Origin: Desarmillaria ectypa
Lineage: Eukaryota; Basidiomycota; Agaricomycetes; Agaricales; Physalacriaceae
Direction of reading: 5' to 3'
NCBI GenBank assembly: GCA_030407005.1
Contig: JAUDYN010000006.1
Coordinates: 1,426,001 to 1,490,000 of the forward strand
DNA length: 64,000 bases
Shown in pieces: positions 1-12,244 of this stretch. Within the stretch, counting starts at the first letter, position 1; each line of letters begins with the position of its first letter. The position numbers were made by a program, and so were the translations under genes. The notes under the pieces are model-generated. The model was not told the DNA's origin, searched no databases, and saw only the letters and a list, made by a program, of their open reading frames with translations.

Positions 1-743
1 GAGGAAACAAGCGCAACCCAAATGGCCGACACATACCTCCTTCTTTCCCTCAGCAGTGGCAGCTGCAGTGGCCTGCAGACGCGCCTTCTTCTCCACGGTG
101 GACTCTGGGCGGTACTTGTTCAAGAGCTTGAACAGTTGCGTTGCCGTGTTCTTATCCAGAGTGTGGGAGAATTGGGCGATAGCGGGAGGGACCTTAAGGC
201 GCTGGTTGAGGATGACTTTCTGACGCTGAAGACGGACATATTCAGGCCACTTGACGAAACGCGTAAGGTCTGTCTGGTGCTGGATGTCTTGTCCTGGACG
301 GATAATCAGATATGAACAAGGCATATCCAAAGGGACGACGTACCAATACCAAAGTTTTTGGGTTTAGCTTCGAACAGAGGGTTCTTCTTTGCCTTGGTTG
401 CCTTGCTGGCACCAAAGGGAGCGGCGGCGGGCTTCTTAGCAGATCCTGACTTGGGGGCTTTGGGCTGGTCATTGAGACGAGGCAGTCAGCAAAACGTTTG
501 ACTCTTGCGCCTCGGAGCTCTAGCGCCATGTACTCCATAGTACATGGCCCAGCATATCGCTTCATTGCATCAGCTCAGCGATTAGAATGTATGTATGCAG
601 AATCAGCTGTAGGTCTAAAATTAAGTATGCTTGTGAACGTCATCCAGGTGAAAAACTTGCCATCCATCTCATTCCTTCATCAAAGAGGGCCATGTTCGCG
701 CTGACGCTAGAGCTTCGAAAGCCATAAAGTTGATTCTCACCAT
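1..743 (-). CDS. rpl8: 60S ribosomal protein eL8 (RPL8/L7Ae type), 5' part
   Basis: This is a structural protein of the large cytosolic ribosomal subunit. The coding exons seen are 743-741 (ATG only), 464-344 and 293-37; the next intron starts at 36 and the gene leaves the window. Together they give about the first 127 of an expected ~260 residues. The N-terminus is rich in Lys, Ala and Pro. It is followed by [18 protein letters not shown] and then by [20 protein letters not shown], which are diagnostic for eukaryotic eL8. I chose the ATG-only exon because ATG at 743 is followed directly by a GTGAGA donor. Splicing to the acceptor at 465-466 gives [12 protein letters not shown] in frame, whereas the ATG at ~475 is in the wrong frame. 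The first intron is long (~276 nt), as is common in ribosomal protein genes. The gene is divergent from the UNC80-like gene, with 223 bp between the starts. The identity is certain; the first exon is a model. Confidence 0.95.
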
Positions 744-966
744 TTTTAACGATAGTCTTGAGGCCTTGACGGTAAAAGCTTGAGGATGGAGGATGAGTTG
801 GACAATGACCTCTTAAAAAATATGTGTATGACTAAGCGACCGGGCTGAGCGTGCCGAAGAATTAATAACATGGAAATTATTTAAATAGTTACAAACTCCT
901 GGACTTGACATTGATGTCGATGCTCTTGAACGCCGCCACGAACGAGTGCTAATACACCATCTCACC
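744..966. promoter_or_regulatory. Shared upstream region of eL8 and the UNC80-like gene
   Basis: This 223-bp gap lies between two divergent start codons and must hold both promoters. Each start is preceded by ordinary A-rich or CACC context. I see no clear TATA box and name no binding motif. Confidence 0.4.
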
Positions 967-3900
967 ATGTCATCGAAGGAACACGAAGAAAGACGACGCG
1001 CACGCGGACCCCGAAGGCTGTTTTCTACCGACTCGACCAAAACATCGTCGTCTCGTCGGTCTTCATCTGATGTTTCTCTCTCCGATGATGATACTCGAAG
1101 GCACAATGCCCGGGGGCAATCCAAGTTCTCTCCAATGTCCCAGCTGGATGAAGTGCCGCTGGAGGAGCATGAGGGGTGGATGATGCAGGGCATGGTTGAC
1201 TCGCCTCTCAGTACCCCAGAGAATCCATTTAATGACCTGCCGTTGCCTCACTCTGAGAGTCCCAGACCAGCAAAGCCCAAGCTCGAAATTCGGACCGGCC
1301 CATCACTACTGGCAAAGGCATCCGCTAGCTCTGACAACGGCCCTCTTCCATCTCCAGGAGCAGCGCGGTGGGATCATATTCGCCAGCACGTTTTGCCCGT
1401 GTCTGCAGCTTCCTCCGGCGCTTCTAGCGCTTCTAGAGCCCCTTCTTCACATGTGACATCTTCCTCGTCCTCCTCTTCGCAGAATGTTTCCCGTGCGCCT
1501 ACACCCAAGGCATCCCGATTTGTTCAGAGACTAGGATTCAAACAGGTGGTCGAACATGCCCGAGAGGTTATCGTGGATGACAATCGAAAATTCTCCTACG
1601 AGCTACAGAAGGTGTGCTGGTTGGCCAGACATGATGAACTGTCCTCCGCAGTGAAAACCGAGCAACACGGAGCACCCTACCTCCCCTTCATGTCCAGTAC
1701 CTCCCTCAATATGCATGCGCCCTCCATGTCTATAAGCCAGTCTAACAAGAAGCATGACATGCGTCGCCAGTCCATGCAGTCTTTATCCTCCTCCCCTCAG
1801 AATACGGCGTCCCTGAAGCAGCTTTATCACGTACTTCTACATCACTCAATGCCGACCCCCGACGGTAGGGAGCCGGCACCCCAGCTTCCGCTTGAGAATT
1901 TTGTCCTATCAACGCTGCTAATCCCATTTCTCACCCTCGAGAAAAATAACCGCCTTGATGAGGAAAGGTGGTTTGCCATCGAAGCATTTGAGATTATTCG
2001 GAAAACCTGGAGTCCCTTGGATGAGGCATGCGTTTTTCTCTCTGGAGTTATGTTCCGTCACTGACCAGACAGTAAGATTGCAGGTGTCGAAAGAAGCATG
2101 TGGTGTATCAAGGCAGCCCTTATCCCCGCTGCTCCCATTCGCATACGACTTGTTACATCGCTATGGCACCTAACCGTCTCTCCGGAAAGTTTTTCACCTG
2201 CGACCTCACCTATCACGTTGCAGGGACTCTGTCAGGGCCTGTTTTCTCTTCTTCCATGGGTGCAGCTGCATACGGAAGAAGGTAAACTGTTGACTCAGAT
2301 CATACACCAAGTCCGTACTGGGTCGTGTGGTGAAATGCACAAAGCGTCGATTGAAAGCGAATATAATGCGTCCCTTGTCAGCAGTGACACTTTACAAACC
2401 ATTCGCGATGCACTCGTACTTGAAGCTCTCGGAAAGTGCATGGAAAATTCAACCAATGCTGACAGGCGGTGGTTACTAGTGAACCCCTTAGAGGCAGGTA
2501 GCTACTGCGACTATCATTGGCCGTGTCTAATATATGTACATTCTCTAGGAACAATGGCCCATACCGCCCCAAGATTTGGCCCTCTCACCTGTCTTGGAAG
2601 CCATTCATTCACACAAATTGAACGTGTTCACACGCGTATTTTGCTCATTGCTAGAATCCACATCCCCAGAAAGTAACAGGCGAGCGAATGACGCTCAATA
2701 TGTAATCAAGTTCTTACAAACACGGGTGATTCCAGAGTTGGATCGGCTTTCAGCTAATAATCTCGAGGCGAAGCGTAACGTTATAAAATGTATCCTGATT
2801 ATGTTAATGGCTGAAGACATGAACGATGTTGGTCGTTGGTGTATATCTACCCTACGTCGTTGGTATCGAAACGCGGGTAGCTGGAAAGATAATTTTGAAC
2901 AGGGGTTGAAGCTTGTTGTAAGATAAACTAGAATTCTGTGCATGGTGTGTGCTGACCTGCATCCTCCAGATTTCCGAGGCGCAATGGCAGTCAGTCATCG
3001 TAATTCTAACTTCATTGGCTGAAGTACTGCCGCAAGATGTTCGGAAGCCAGTGATAGCGTTTATGTTGCCGCCATTGTATGATGTAAGTCAGGAAAGTTG
3101 CTCAATTTCGTCACAGCCTTAGTCTCTGCTCCACAGCGTTTAGTTGATAATCCTCCGCCACTTCCCTGTCTTCCTCTTACCACCCTGTTCAATGGCCTAT
3201 CGCAGGCCTATCCTCAGATCTTCTATAAACCCCTCTTTCTTTGTGCAGCATCTGTCAAAGAAGTTGCTGTTGTCAACCATCTCTGTACAATCACAATAAT
3301 ATCAAGGTTTCTTCCCGATTTTTGGGTCCGTGATGCAGAGATGATATCTGTCGCGGTCATGAGTGACATTGGGGGTAGCGGCGATGCTAATGGCAAGGGA
3401 AAGGCAAAGCAGGGCGCATGGGGGAATGCCCGACTTGGACAGTCTGTGCTGCTGGTTGAGCTAATTGGAAAGGTACAAAGTATAAGGCGGGAGAAGGAGA
3501 ATACCTCGGTCAGTCGATCTTTTCTGTGGCAATCACGTCACCTCATGACTTGCATATATAGATTTCGGAAATTGCTCTTGTTGAGATGATCAAATTCGCT
3601 ATTGAGCTAGAGGCACGTTTGGCCCTAATGCTCCAGGCCAAGGTTGGTGCCTCTTGTTGTACTGTGTATTTGATAGCTGAGCCACGGATAGGAGCGTGCA
3701 TTCATGGTTCCACCATCCCAGCGACTATTGTTTTGTGTTCTATTCAGAGAAATCAGACTGCTAACACGTTCCATGAAAGGGTATGTAGAGTGGATTTGAC
3801 ATCCCAGCCATTTCTCAACATGCCTGAAGTGCTCTTTGGTTGCCTCAGGTCGTCTCATGGTACATCAGTTACCACAACGATCCTGAGCAGGATGTTTTCA

Positions 3901-6900
3901 ATGATGAAGTCAACGATGCAGTCACCACTATTCAATCTCTTTTCGTTATGGCACAGGATGCTCACTCCCATAAGGTTGCTTGACTAGTCCTTTAGAAAAG
4001 CATCTGCTTATTCTGCTTATGAGCATTTAGCGTCGTAGCACCAGACTCTTATCCTTTGCGCTTGACCCCGCCACTCCCAGCGCCAACAATGGATCAGAAA
4101 TATTCGGAATTTTAAGCCAGCAGTCCAAACTAATCAAGTCGCTGTCGAAAGGCTATATCTCTCGGGCAATGAAGCTTTTGGTGACCATGTCTCTTCTGTT
4201 GACCCCAGAGAATCTGCGACGAATAGGGCCCATTGTATGGCAGCGTTATTTGGACGAAACTGAAGCTTCCGTCATAGCATCGGTAAGGGCACTACTACTT
4301 GCCTTAGCCATCTCTTTTAACACGAATACAGGCATGCTACTTAATCATGCAATGTGCAGAGAAAACCTCTGTCGATCTTCAAGTCCTAATAGAGAAAGAT
4401 TTAACTAGGTAATATGAAAAGCTCTATACCCCGCCATATCTCAACCGTGTTGACAGTGCGGACCATGGTACGAAGCTCAAGGCTGTCCGACGCATGAGCA
4501 CGTTGTCAAACTGGCGCTTCCAGATAGCATCACAGCATGTCGTATCTGATCGTCAACACCGCCCTTTCAAATTGGCTCGCGGACCACTTCCTTTTATTGC
4601 AACAGACATGGGATCGAGCCAATATGTCCGAGAAGATGATCATCTAGAGACAAAAGATAACCTTCCGTTGGAAATGAGGAAGCGTTTGGCCGAGATAGGG
4701 TGGGTAGAAGACGACACTCCCGTCAATCAGCAGATGGAGTGGATACGTACACCCATGTCGCTACTCCCAGTTCAACAACTGGATCGCCTCGATTTCTCGA
4801 ATACGGAGAGCTTCCCATCGTCGCCCATCGTCAGCCCATCATCTTCCCCTCAGAAGGGATCACCAACCCTGGGAGATGCATCTGATGAAGTCGCTCTTCT
4901 TCGGCGCAATTCGAGCTCTGGTGGTCCTATGTATGGCGTAAAACGAAGGGCGGTATTTGTGCCTACGTTAACCCGTATATTTCCTCGCCTCGCCTCTATG
5001 GCATTTGATGAGGACTTCACTATTGTATGCAGTGCCCGCAGTACTGTCCTTGACCTGATGCGTAACGATGCTGCATTGTTGGCCAGGCCGATTTTGGATC
5101 TTCTTGTAGAAGGCTCAAAGAATATATCAGCCGCAGTTGACTCTCTTCGTGCTCTGCTTCATGCGCAACAGAATCTCCCCCCCTCCATGGCTCATCATGT
5201 TTTCAATTATTTGGCCGGATTTTTGAAGCATAATGCGAAGAATGCTATGACGGAGGATGCATTATTCGAATACGCGCACATCATTCCTATAATCGCTAAA
5301 TTGGTTCCGCAAGTCAGTGACTTGTCGTTGCGAGACTTCCGAAGAGCCAAAATCGATACTTACTTCGTCCCTTCCGGTGCCTTGTGGTTCCCTCCTAACT
5401 CAAACCCATTCATGTTTCCCGACTCTGTGGGAGGAACTAAGAATCGCTTGGGAGAGGTTTCTCCCAGCCTCATTGCCGTGACGATGATTCGCATCTCTCA
5501 AAACATTCTCTTTCTTGACTTGCTCAAGAAAAACCCTCAGGATATTCAACTGGTCAGAAAGAGCATGTCCAAACTAGTCCTCCCTTCCATGGATGATCCA
5601 TACGAGGCACGAGCGCTTGAGCTAAAGGATTTCGTTCCAAGGAGGAGGACCGGGGGCAGTAGGGTGCAGTCACGCAATTATAAATCGAGGGCCATTTCCG
5701 TACTTCTCTCTAGAAGTTATTTGCCGCTTGTTGCACAAGTGTTCCGTTCCATGTCCCGGAATTTGAACGATAGGAGTGAACTTGCGGTTTTGGTTGATGG
5801 GCTGAATCGGATTCTGCTAGCTCATGGCAGCGACATCGGTATTGTCAGCCAAGCGTTAATTGGTCAGTACCCCTCAGTTTTTAGCATCACGATTCAGTTT
5901 TAAGCGTAATCAACAGCATTCATGGTGGCCAGCACTCGGTTCCACCGTCTTTTTATATCGCGGGGTGGATATACTCTTTTCATGCCCACAATCATAAAAG
6001 TATACTCCGAAGCCGAATCTCATTTGGGAATCAGACTTGCAATTGAATACGCCGTTAACAGGTTCTTCGCGCACCATGGAGAGGCCTTTGTATACCAAAG
6101 TATGGATGCAATGGCTCACGTTATGGCCACGACGGACATCGAAGCGGAATGGGTCACTGAGAGCGTATATGCCCTCTTCTCGTCTTTGAGAAAACCGATT
6201 TCTTCGGCTACTCAAGACACTGCTGGGATCCACAATTCTAACAAACTTCAAGAACGAGAAGCTCTTCTTGTTCTTACTGCAGAAGAGAAGCCCCAGACGT
6301 TCTTGGCGTCTTTGCAGCCTGGCGGAGGACAAGGAAAAACTCCCATCACCATAGATATACCCGAAGAGTATGAAGCCAAAAGACTGACGGTGGACAATTT
6401 CGTCCGGCTTTTCCTTACGGTCATAGCGCATGATTTAACCATTATACGCTCTGAACAATTCCTACGATTCCTGCGATTCCTTACTCCGCATCTGTATCAT
6501 GCCTCCTCTTCAGCGAGGAACGTCTTACAACAAGGGATTGAAGCGCTGGGTATGGTGCTCCTCAGGGCATCGTCTAAAACCAAAACTGAGGCTCCGAGCC
6601 GTCTAGTGGAAGAGGATCCTCAAGACGTAGCGATGGATGAAATTCTAGATCAGCAGCTGCATGAAAAATCCAAAACTCCTAGTGACTTCGTGTCGATGCG
6701 TCTCCAGTATCTGTACCTTATCGTCGCGTTTACCAGGGCTGGCGGTCATCTCTCCATGCAAGCATCTCACAGAAACCTGGAACTTGTCAAACTGCTCCTC
6801 CGTGAATCCACGAGTGAACTCAGCAACGCCATTTCGTCGTTCCTCACAGATTACATAAAATCAGCTTTTGAGCGAGATACCCCTCGAGATCCCAAGGAAA

Positions 6901-8435
6901 TTGTTGCGTTCCTGAAAGATTTGTCCCCCGTCGTCAGCTCGTATTCGCTCAACGTTGACTTCTCCGGAGTATTTGAGACCACAGGTCGTCTTTGCACCAA
7001 TCCGCAATACGCTAAGGATCCGGGCTTTTCCCAATTGGTCGTTACACAGATATGCGCGGCAGGTCTCAGGGCATGCACATTAGCTGCAGCGGAGAAATTG
7101 CTGTTCACGCTTCCTTGTCGGATATCATTGGTCAATCTGGCGAGCCGAGCTGTGTTCTTATGGGAGGCCGATATCATGGCTGAGATTGAAAAGCACAAGC
7201 CTACCTATGACTTCTTGGCAGGAGTTCTTCTACCCTTTGCACTCTCCATGCAGACGGCGACAGAAATTGACATGGATCGAGGACGCCTAGAACCTTGGCA
7301 CCGAGAAGCCCACGCCCGTGCTTGGGTACGGCTCCTGTCATATACCATGTCGGCTTGTCAGAAAACAAGACGTCTTGCAGATGCAGCGTTGTTCCGGGAG
7401 CGTTCCAAATCTCAAGAGCGCTCACCTACGTTAGTAAGAAAGAAGGAACAACTGTGGTCCTTTGTTACAGCGTTGCAAGTCTTGAAGATTATTGTAGTCC
7501 GTGCCCACAGAGATCTGTCATTCTCTCTCCCTGACGTGTGGGTGCGCATTGCGACATTCTTACAGTCAATGCTGTCAGAGGGCAGCGCGGAATTTGCGTC
7601 ATTGTCTCGAGATTATTCTCCGTCTCCGTCTCCTACACCTTCCCCAAGATCTAGTGGTTTGTTCGATGCCACGTTCCCTCAGTCATCTTACTTCCCTCCC
7701 TCGTTACATCGAACTTCTTTGCCTCAACAGGCTTTTGTTAGTCCCCGCATGGTCGACTATTGCCTGTGGTCTCTCCTCGAGTTGCTTTGCATCCATCGAA
7801 CACCCCTGGTCCTGCAGATGCGACTTTTTATGCAAGAGAAAGTTTTGGCATTGGATCAGGACTTAAGATCTCAAAACGCATCTTCCTCGTCGAAAACTTC
7901 TCGGCCAGTTTCTTCAGTTTTTTCAAAACCTCGGCGGCGCTCAGGTCTTCCATCGCCAGATACTTCACCACGAATGCATCCTTCCACTTCCTTGAGTATT
8001 CAAGACAGTGGCCTTTTCTCTCTTTATTCCAATCGACAATACGCGCCGAGTCCCGTGTCTTCGCCGGCATTCCGAGATACCCATCGTATCGTCCATCTTG
8101 GACTTACACACCAGGACCATTCTCTCTCAGTCAGTTCACGAGAATCCGGCCAGTCCCAGGCGAAAACAACTAAAGTCAGATCAGTGTCCCTCATCAAGGC
8201 GACATATCGTAGGATTCGAATTGTGCAAAGCTATATGGGTTATCAGTCGATGCTACTGCCTCTTCCTGGAGAAGGGGAGAATGATCAGAATATATCTCCG
8301 TCGACATGGACGAAGATACAGGCACTTCAAGAAGTTGTGCGTGAGACCCAAGAGCTCATCGAGGAGTTTGAAGAATCACAGGCAGCAGAAAGTGAGACAA
8401 CTACAGTTGATGTAGATCAATCTTTGGGACATTAA
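967..8435 (+). CDS. UNC80-like protein (fungal homologue of the NALCN channel regulator)
   Basis: Animal UNC80 is a very large helical-repeat scaffold that binds and regulates the sodium-leak channel NALCN; the fungal relative of NALCN is Cch1. The predicted protein is about 2,200 residues. Its N-terminus (from ATG 967, good CACC context) is Ser/Arg-rich and disordered, followed by helical repeats. The match is clearest in the C-terminal half. AHHVFNYLAGF lies near 5190-5225. FMVASTRFHRLF is formed across the 5862-5919 intron. YTLFMPTIIKVYSEAES and LGIRLAIEYAVNRFF follow near 5970-6065. These line up in order with the corresponding animal UNC80 segments as I remember them. Clear exons include 2549-2917, 2970-3083, 3137-3508 and the last two, ~4450-5861 and 5920-8435. 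The junctions near 2030-2083 and 3640-4450 are uncertain. The reading frame requires a GC-AG intron at 2494-2548. I first considered a Furry/Mor2 protein, but the C-terminus does not fit one. No transmembrane segment is evident, as expected for a scaffold. Confidence 0.78.
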
Positions 8436-8903
8436 TATATAGCATACTCATTTCAAGTAAGAACTAGGACTTCCAGATGTATGTTATTCGTCCGTCTTGT
8501 GTACTGGTATGGTTTAAGGTATCTTAGGTAAAGATAGGTGTCAAGCGAGTAACTTCTCACGATCTACGCCTAGTACGTGCTCACTCGCAGATACATTGGC
8601 TATTACTCTGAAGAGTACCTGATACGACTCGTGAATATTTCTTATTAATTATACATCAGGGATGAATATCCCATCTTTCCGTTATCATATACATGAAATC
8701 CTCTATGAAAGACGTCTCAAAAAGTCAATGGTTTTGAAGAAAATCAACCCTCTTACACATGCGAAACAACAGAAATACCCAATTGACAGACCTACAGAGA
8801 AGAGAAACACCGTTATCAAGAGCTCAGAGCAGAATGCAGCAGAGTAGTTCATAAGGAGCAGCCTATTATCGTGACGTTTGAAAGCGCATGAAGATCTTGC
8901 TGA
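8436..8903. other. Intergenic gap between convergent genes
   Basis: This 468-bp gap holds the two 3' untranslated regions of convergent genes. It is AT-rich (for example 8640-8700) and contains only a 61-codon ORF with no recognisable content. I see no gene. Confidence 0.5.
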
Positions 8904-10710
8904 TCAATTGTAAAAGGGTCCATAATGCGAGAAAGTATTGGTTTGGATGTGATGAGGCAGGGGGTATCGGCGACGGGTAGGAGCCCCTAGGAACGAGTCA
9001 GTTCCCCACCTGAAAATGAGATCAGCGGCGACAAGAGACAAGGGAGGAAGGCTGAGCTTACTTGGAGGACCTCGTGTTGCAAGTGTGAGAATGGACAAGA
9101 TGTGACGCGTATCCAAAAGCTTGATGATAAGGGTAGGAAATTTGAGGAACCGACTCCATGCTGCCGTAGGCTGCGTAACCGTGGCAGTATGGTCTTTCCG
9201 GTTTGCAAGATGAGTTCGAAGGATAGTAGAATGGTTCAAATGCAGGAGTGAAATGTGTCAAGGATCCATCAGTTGGTGTAGGGGAATAGGGCTCTTCGAC
9301 ATCATACTGTCTTGCGGGTAATCGTTGAGGGAAAACATTAGTCGCGATTTGCACATACTGAACATCGATGCGATGGTTTGCATAGCTTTGGCCTTGAAGA
9401 GCTTCTTTGGCCTCTCGAGCGCTTGCAATCGATGAGTATTCCACCCTGACAGATATCGTACCTGAGACAGACGACGGCTCTATGATGTCAAGTTTACTGA
9501 TCTTTCCAAAGGGGTCCAGCAATGGATGCAAATCGCAAGGCTGAGAAAACAAGAGAGCAGGAAGTTCGCTGACTAGGAGAGCATTCGTTGGTAGCGTTGT
9601 TACGGTGAACGCAGCAGTCTCTGAAAGATTTGATCCGAAAGAAGAATTCGGTGTGATATCGGAGGGCGAAGGCTGACTATCTTCTTGAGCATCTCCCAAA
9701 GGCATACGAGAACTGTGGCAATGTGATTCGAACAGAATTGCCCTGTCTCCGCCGTCTAGAAAGCCTATGTCGGCCCGCTAGCGTTAGTGCTACATGAAAA
9801 GAGCTAAACAGAGATGAATACCTTGAGAACGTTGTACGATTGCCCACGAGATATCAATGTTATGTCCTCTGTGGATTGAAGTTACATATGCACGAGGGTA
9901 GCGAATGTTCAGGAAGACCGTGCCTTATCTGACTGCGGGTAAGCGAGAGCATTGCATTCTTGGCTTGGTCATGATTCGACATGACCACGAAACCACGTCG
10001 GCGAGAAGCGTTGTCCACTGTAGCAAGGATTACGCAATGCGCGACGGATCCATACCGAGAGAAAATTGTTGCTAGCTCAGCCCTGAGAAAATGTATAAAA
10101 TAAATCCTTCCAGAACCACAGAAACGCTTACTTCGTCAGATCAAAAGGTAAACCGAGGACGTATAGGTTGCGGCGATCGTCAAAACATTTTGGTGTACAG
10201 CCGTCATCCGCGATGGGTACCACAGAACTATAGTACAAGTCAGGACTCCCAGACTCTATGAGGGTCAATATATGCGTCTTATACATACAGCGGTGTACCT
10301 GAGACGGTATATCCTGACATACACAGAGCTTTTCTGTACAGACGTCAGCACACTAGAAAGGGATTGGATCAGATGGCACTCGCTTGCAGGCATCACGATT
10401 GAAAAAAGTGATATCAATATGGTGTCCTGCGGCGTCTTTGACATCGGCAGAGCTACGAACATCGCCTAGGACGACATCATATTTAGCCAGTCTCTTCTCC
10501 CCAATCGTCGAGACTCGCCTATCAATGTATTGAACAAGGATATCACTTCTTGGCGGTTGACTAGAATACATCTGTAAAGCATAAAACGGAACACAAGGAG
10601 AGAAATGTACTGTTCATGGGCATGTTCTCTACTCTGACGCCGAAGGTGGTCTTGCCGTCGAGATTGCTTTGAACGTGCTTGGTTGGCGGACGCGGATACG
10701 TAGTCATTTT
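8904..10710 (-). CDS. RNA-binding protein with three RRM-like domains
   Basis: This is a probable post-transcriptional regulator; its RNA target is unknown. Starting at ATG 10710, the first RRM-like unit includes VENMPMN, RQEVISLFNTLIG, DITFFNRDA and ALCMSGYTVSGTPL. The second begins NLYVLGLPFDLTK and continues with IFSRYGSVAHCVILATV and RRRGFVVMSN. The third (about 9555-9390) has LLVSELPALLF, DPFGKISKLDII and EYSSIASAREAKEAL, with weak RNP motifs. The tail is Pro/Tyr/Ser-rich. The last exon joins across 9062-9013 and ends NTFSHYGPFYN with the stop at 8904. Two internal introns, 10518-10466 and 10383-10334, keep the frame only if they use GC donors (both read gcgagt). The second one is followed by a normal GTATGT donor near 10299, which restores a typical RRM end (SGTPLSVVPIADDG). 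The gene is divergent from the RAD51 paralogue, with 199 bp between starts. The family is certain and the exact exon edges probable. Confidence 0.87.
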
Positions 10711-10909
10711 AAGCAAGAAGGGGAGAGGGATCGCTATAGCAAAAATCAAGAAAGTGATAGAGAGTATGTGAACTGAGCTTGAGTTCGACGAATAAGCAAG
10801 AAGATGGGAGTACAAGAGCAAGAGGTCACGGCATTTGCCGCAGATGTCGCCGTCAAATGTCGTCGATATCAGATTCTCACGCCACAAACGCGGCGTCTTC
10901 CCAACTCTC
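10711..10909. promoter_or_regulatory. Shared promoter of the RRM gene and the RAD51 paralogue
   Basis: Only 199 bp separate the two divergent start codons (10710 on the minus strand, 10910 on the plus strand), so the two genes very likely share a bidirectional promoter. I see no obvious TATA box. Confidence 0.5.
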
Positions 10910-12244
10910 ATGATACCCATTTCGCTCTCGACTTTGCCGTTGCCTCCCTCAACGCTATCGTCCTTGACGAAGGCCGGATACGAAACCCTGCAGGATATAC
11001 AAGAGGTCTCTCCTGAGGACTTATCAGAAAGTTTGCCCGTAAAACTTCCACGTTTTTACGCAGTGCTCTCATGATACCTGCCAGAGTTTGACATACCTCT
11101 CCCAACGTCGCGGGCCCTAATATATTCACAGAGAAATACATTGACCCTACTTGGATCTACTCCTCCGCTGACACAGACAGCATCACTATTCAAATCGTCT
11201 AGGAGTGAAACGAAGGCCAAAGTATCTACCTTGTGTGCCCCTCTAGACCGGCTTTTATCTGGGGGCGTTTCGAGGAGTTCTGTTCTAGAGATATCTGGTG
11301 CTCCTGGAACCCCGAAAGAGAACCTGGCGGTAAACATAGTGGCATCATTTGTCAAAGCCGGGGAACGCGTTCTATTTCTTGGTTGGTTAGAACGGACTGG
11401 GAAGCGCACGTTTCACTAATCAAAACGCAGACCTCCAGAATATGACCAGCGCGGAGACACTAAGAAGATCTCTCAAAAGCGGGTGTCTTGTCCATTCTCT
11501 ACTATTTTCTCTGCTTTCTCATGGTATAAATAGGGATACCAGATATCCCGGCGAATTTCTTGGAATTAGTTTCCTACGTGCCAATGCGCACGCTCTCTGA
11601 AGTCATGAAATTCATGTACAACCTTTCATCCTATCTACGAGTAAACCCAGACGTAGGAAATTCCTGCTTCACAATTAGGCAGGATTGACGTGACACATAT
11701 CCATACCTTAGGTGGCTTTGCTCGTCGTTAACTCCATTTCCTTTCCGTTTCAAACATCTCCGACGTTAACTCCACAAGTGAGAGCCTCTCTGCTTGACCG
11801 CATCAAACAAACCTTCTCGAAGGCCTGTGCGACCAATAACTTAACGGTAGAGTACTGCTGTACCACCTCTGGGAAAAAGCCCTGATCGCCTATTCAAAGA
11901 TCATCACCACTTCCCAACTGGCTACGAAGCTACTGAAGACAGACGGAACTGCGGGGAACTTTGACACAGGAGCAAGGGGTATCATGGTTCCACTACTAGG
12001 TATAGCCAAATCATGTGTTTTGACTCGGAACTCCAAAACCTCTTTCTAGGAGCGTATCTACCTTCTGGAAGGTCTTATCGTGTCATATTATCACGCGAGA
12101 CACGAATGTCAGGGTAAGATCCTCCTCCTTGCTGGCACCCGATCTTAGACATACCGAAGTAGGACTCTGCGATTGTATTCGCCTACGAGTGTGCACCAGG
12201 CCAACGATGGTGGTGGATGTTTATTCTGGTTTTCATGTCCCTGA
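10910..12244 (+). CDS. RAD51 paralogue (RAD51C-like), degenerate Walker A
   Basis: RAD51 paralogues assist RAD51 filament formation in homologous recombination. Starting at ATG 10910, the N-terminus carries a helix-hairpin-helix-like segment (LSSLTKAGYETLQDIQEVSP). The ATPase core follows: TLCAPLDRLLSGGV, then LEISGAPGTPKENL where Walker A belongs, then VASFVKAGERVLFLDLQNM. Walker B is VALLVVNSISFPF. Later segments are LLDRIKQTFSKACATNNLT, TTSQLATKLL and YLPSGRSYRVIL, and the end is TLRLYSPTS with TGA at 12242. The segments come from about seven exons joined in frame. The intron 11479-11533 works only with a GC donor (gcgggt), and the last intron uses an AAG acceptor. The P-loop reads GTPKE instead of GxGK[ST], so ATP binding may be weakened or altered. 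The length (~340 residues) suits a RAD51 paralogue. Assignment to RAD51C rather than RAD51B/XRCC2/DMC1 is a judgement from the hairpin and core motifs. Confidence 0.83.

Noticed and set aside
2040..2083. Frameshift mutation in the UNC80-like gene
   Set aside because: The stop at 2059 can be removed by an intron (possible GC donor at 2030, acceptor ending 2083) that gives a smooth helix, so a mutation need not be invoked.
967..8435. Furry/Mor2/Tao3 cell morphogenesis protein
   Set aside because: Size and helical repeats suggested it at first, but the C-terminal motif order follows UNC80 and the typical Mor2 C-terminal region is absent.
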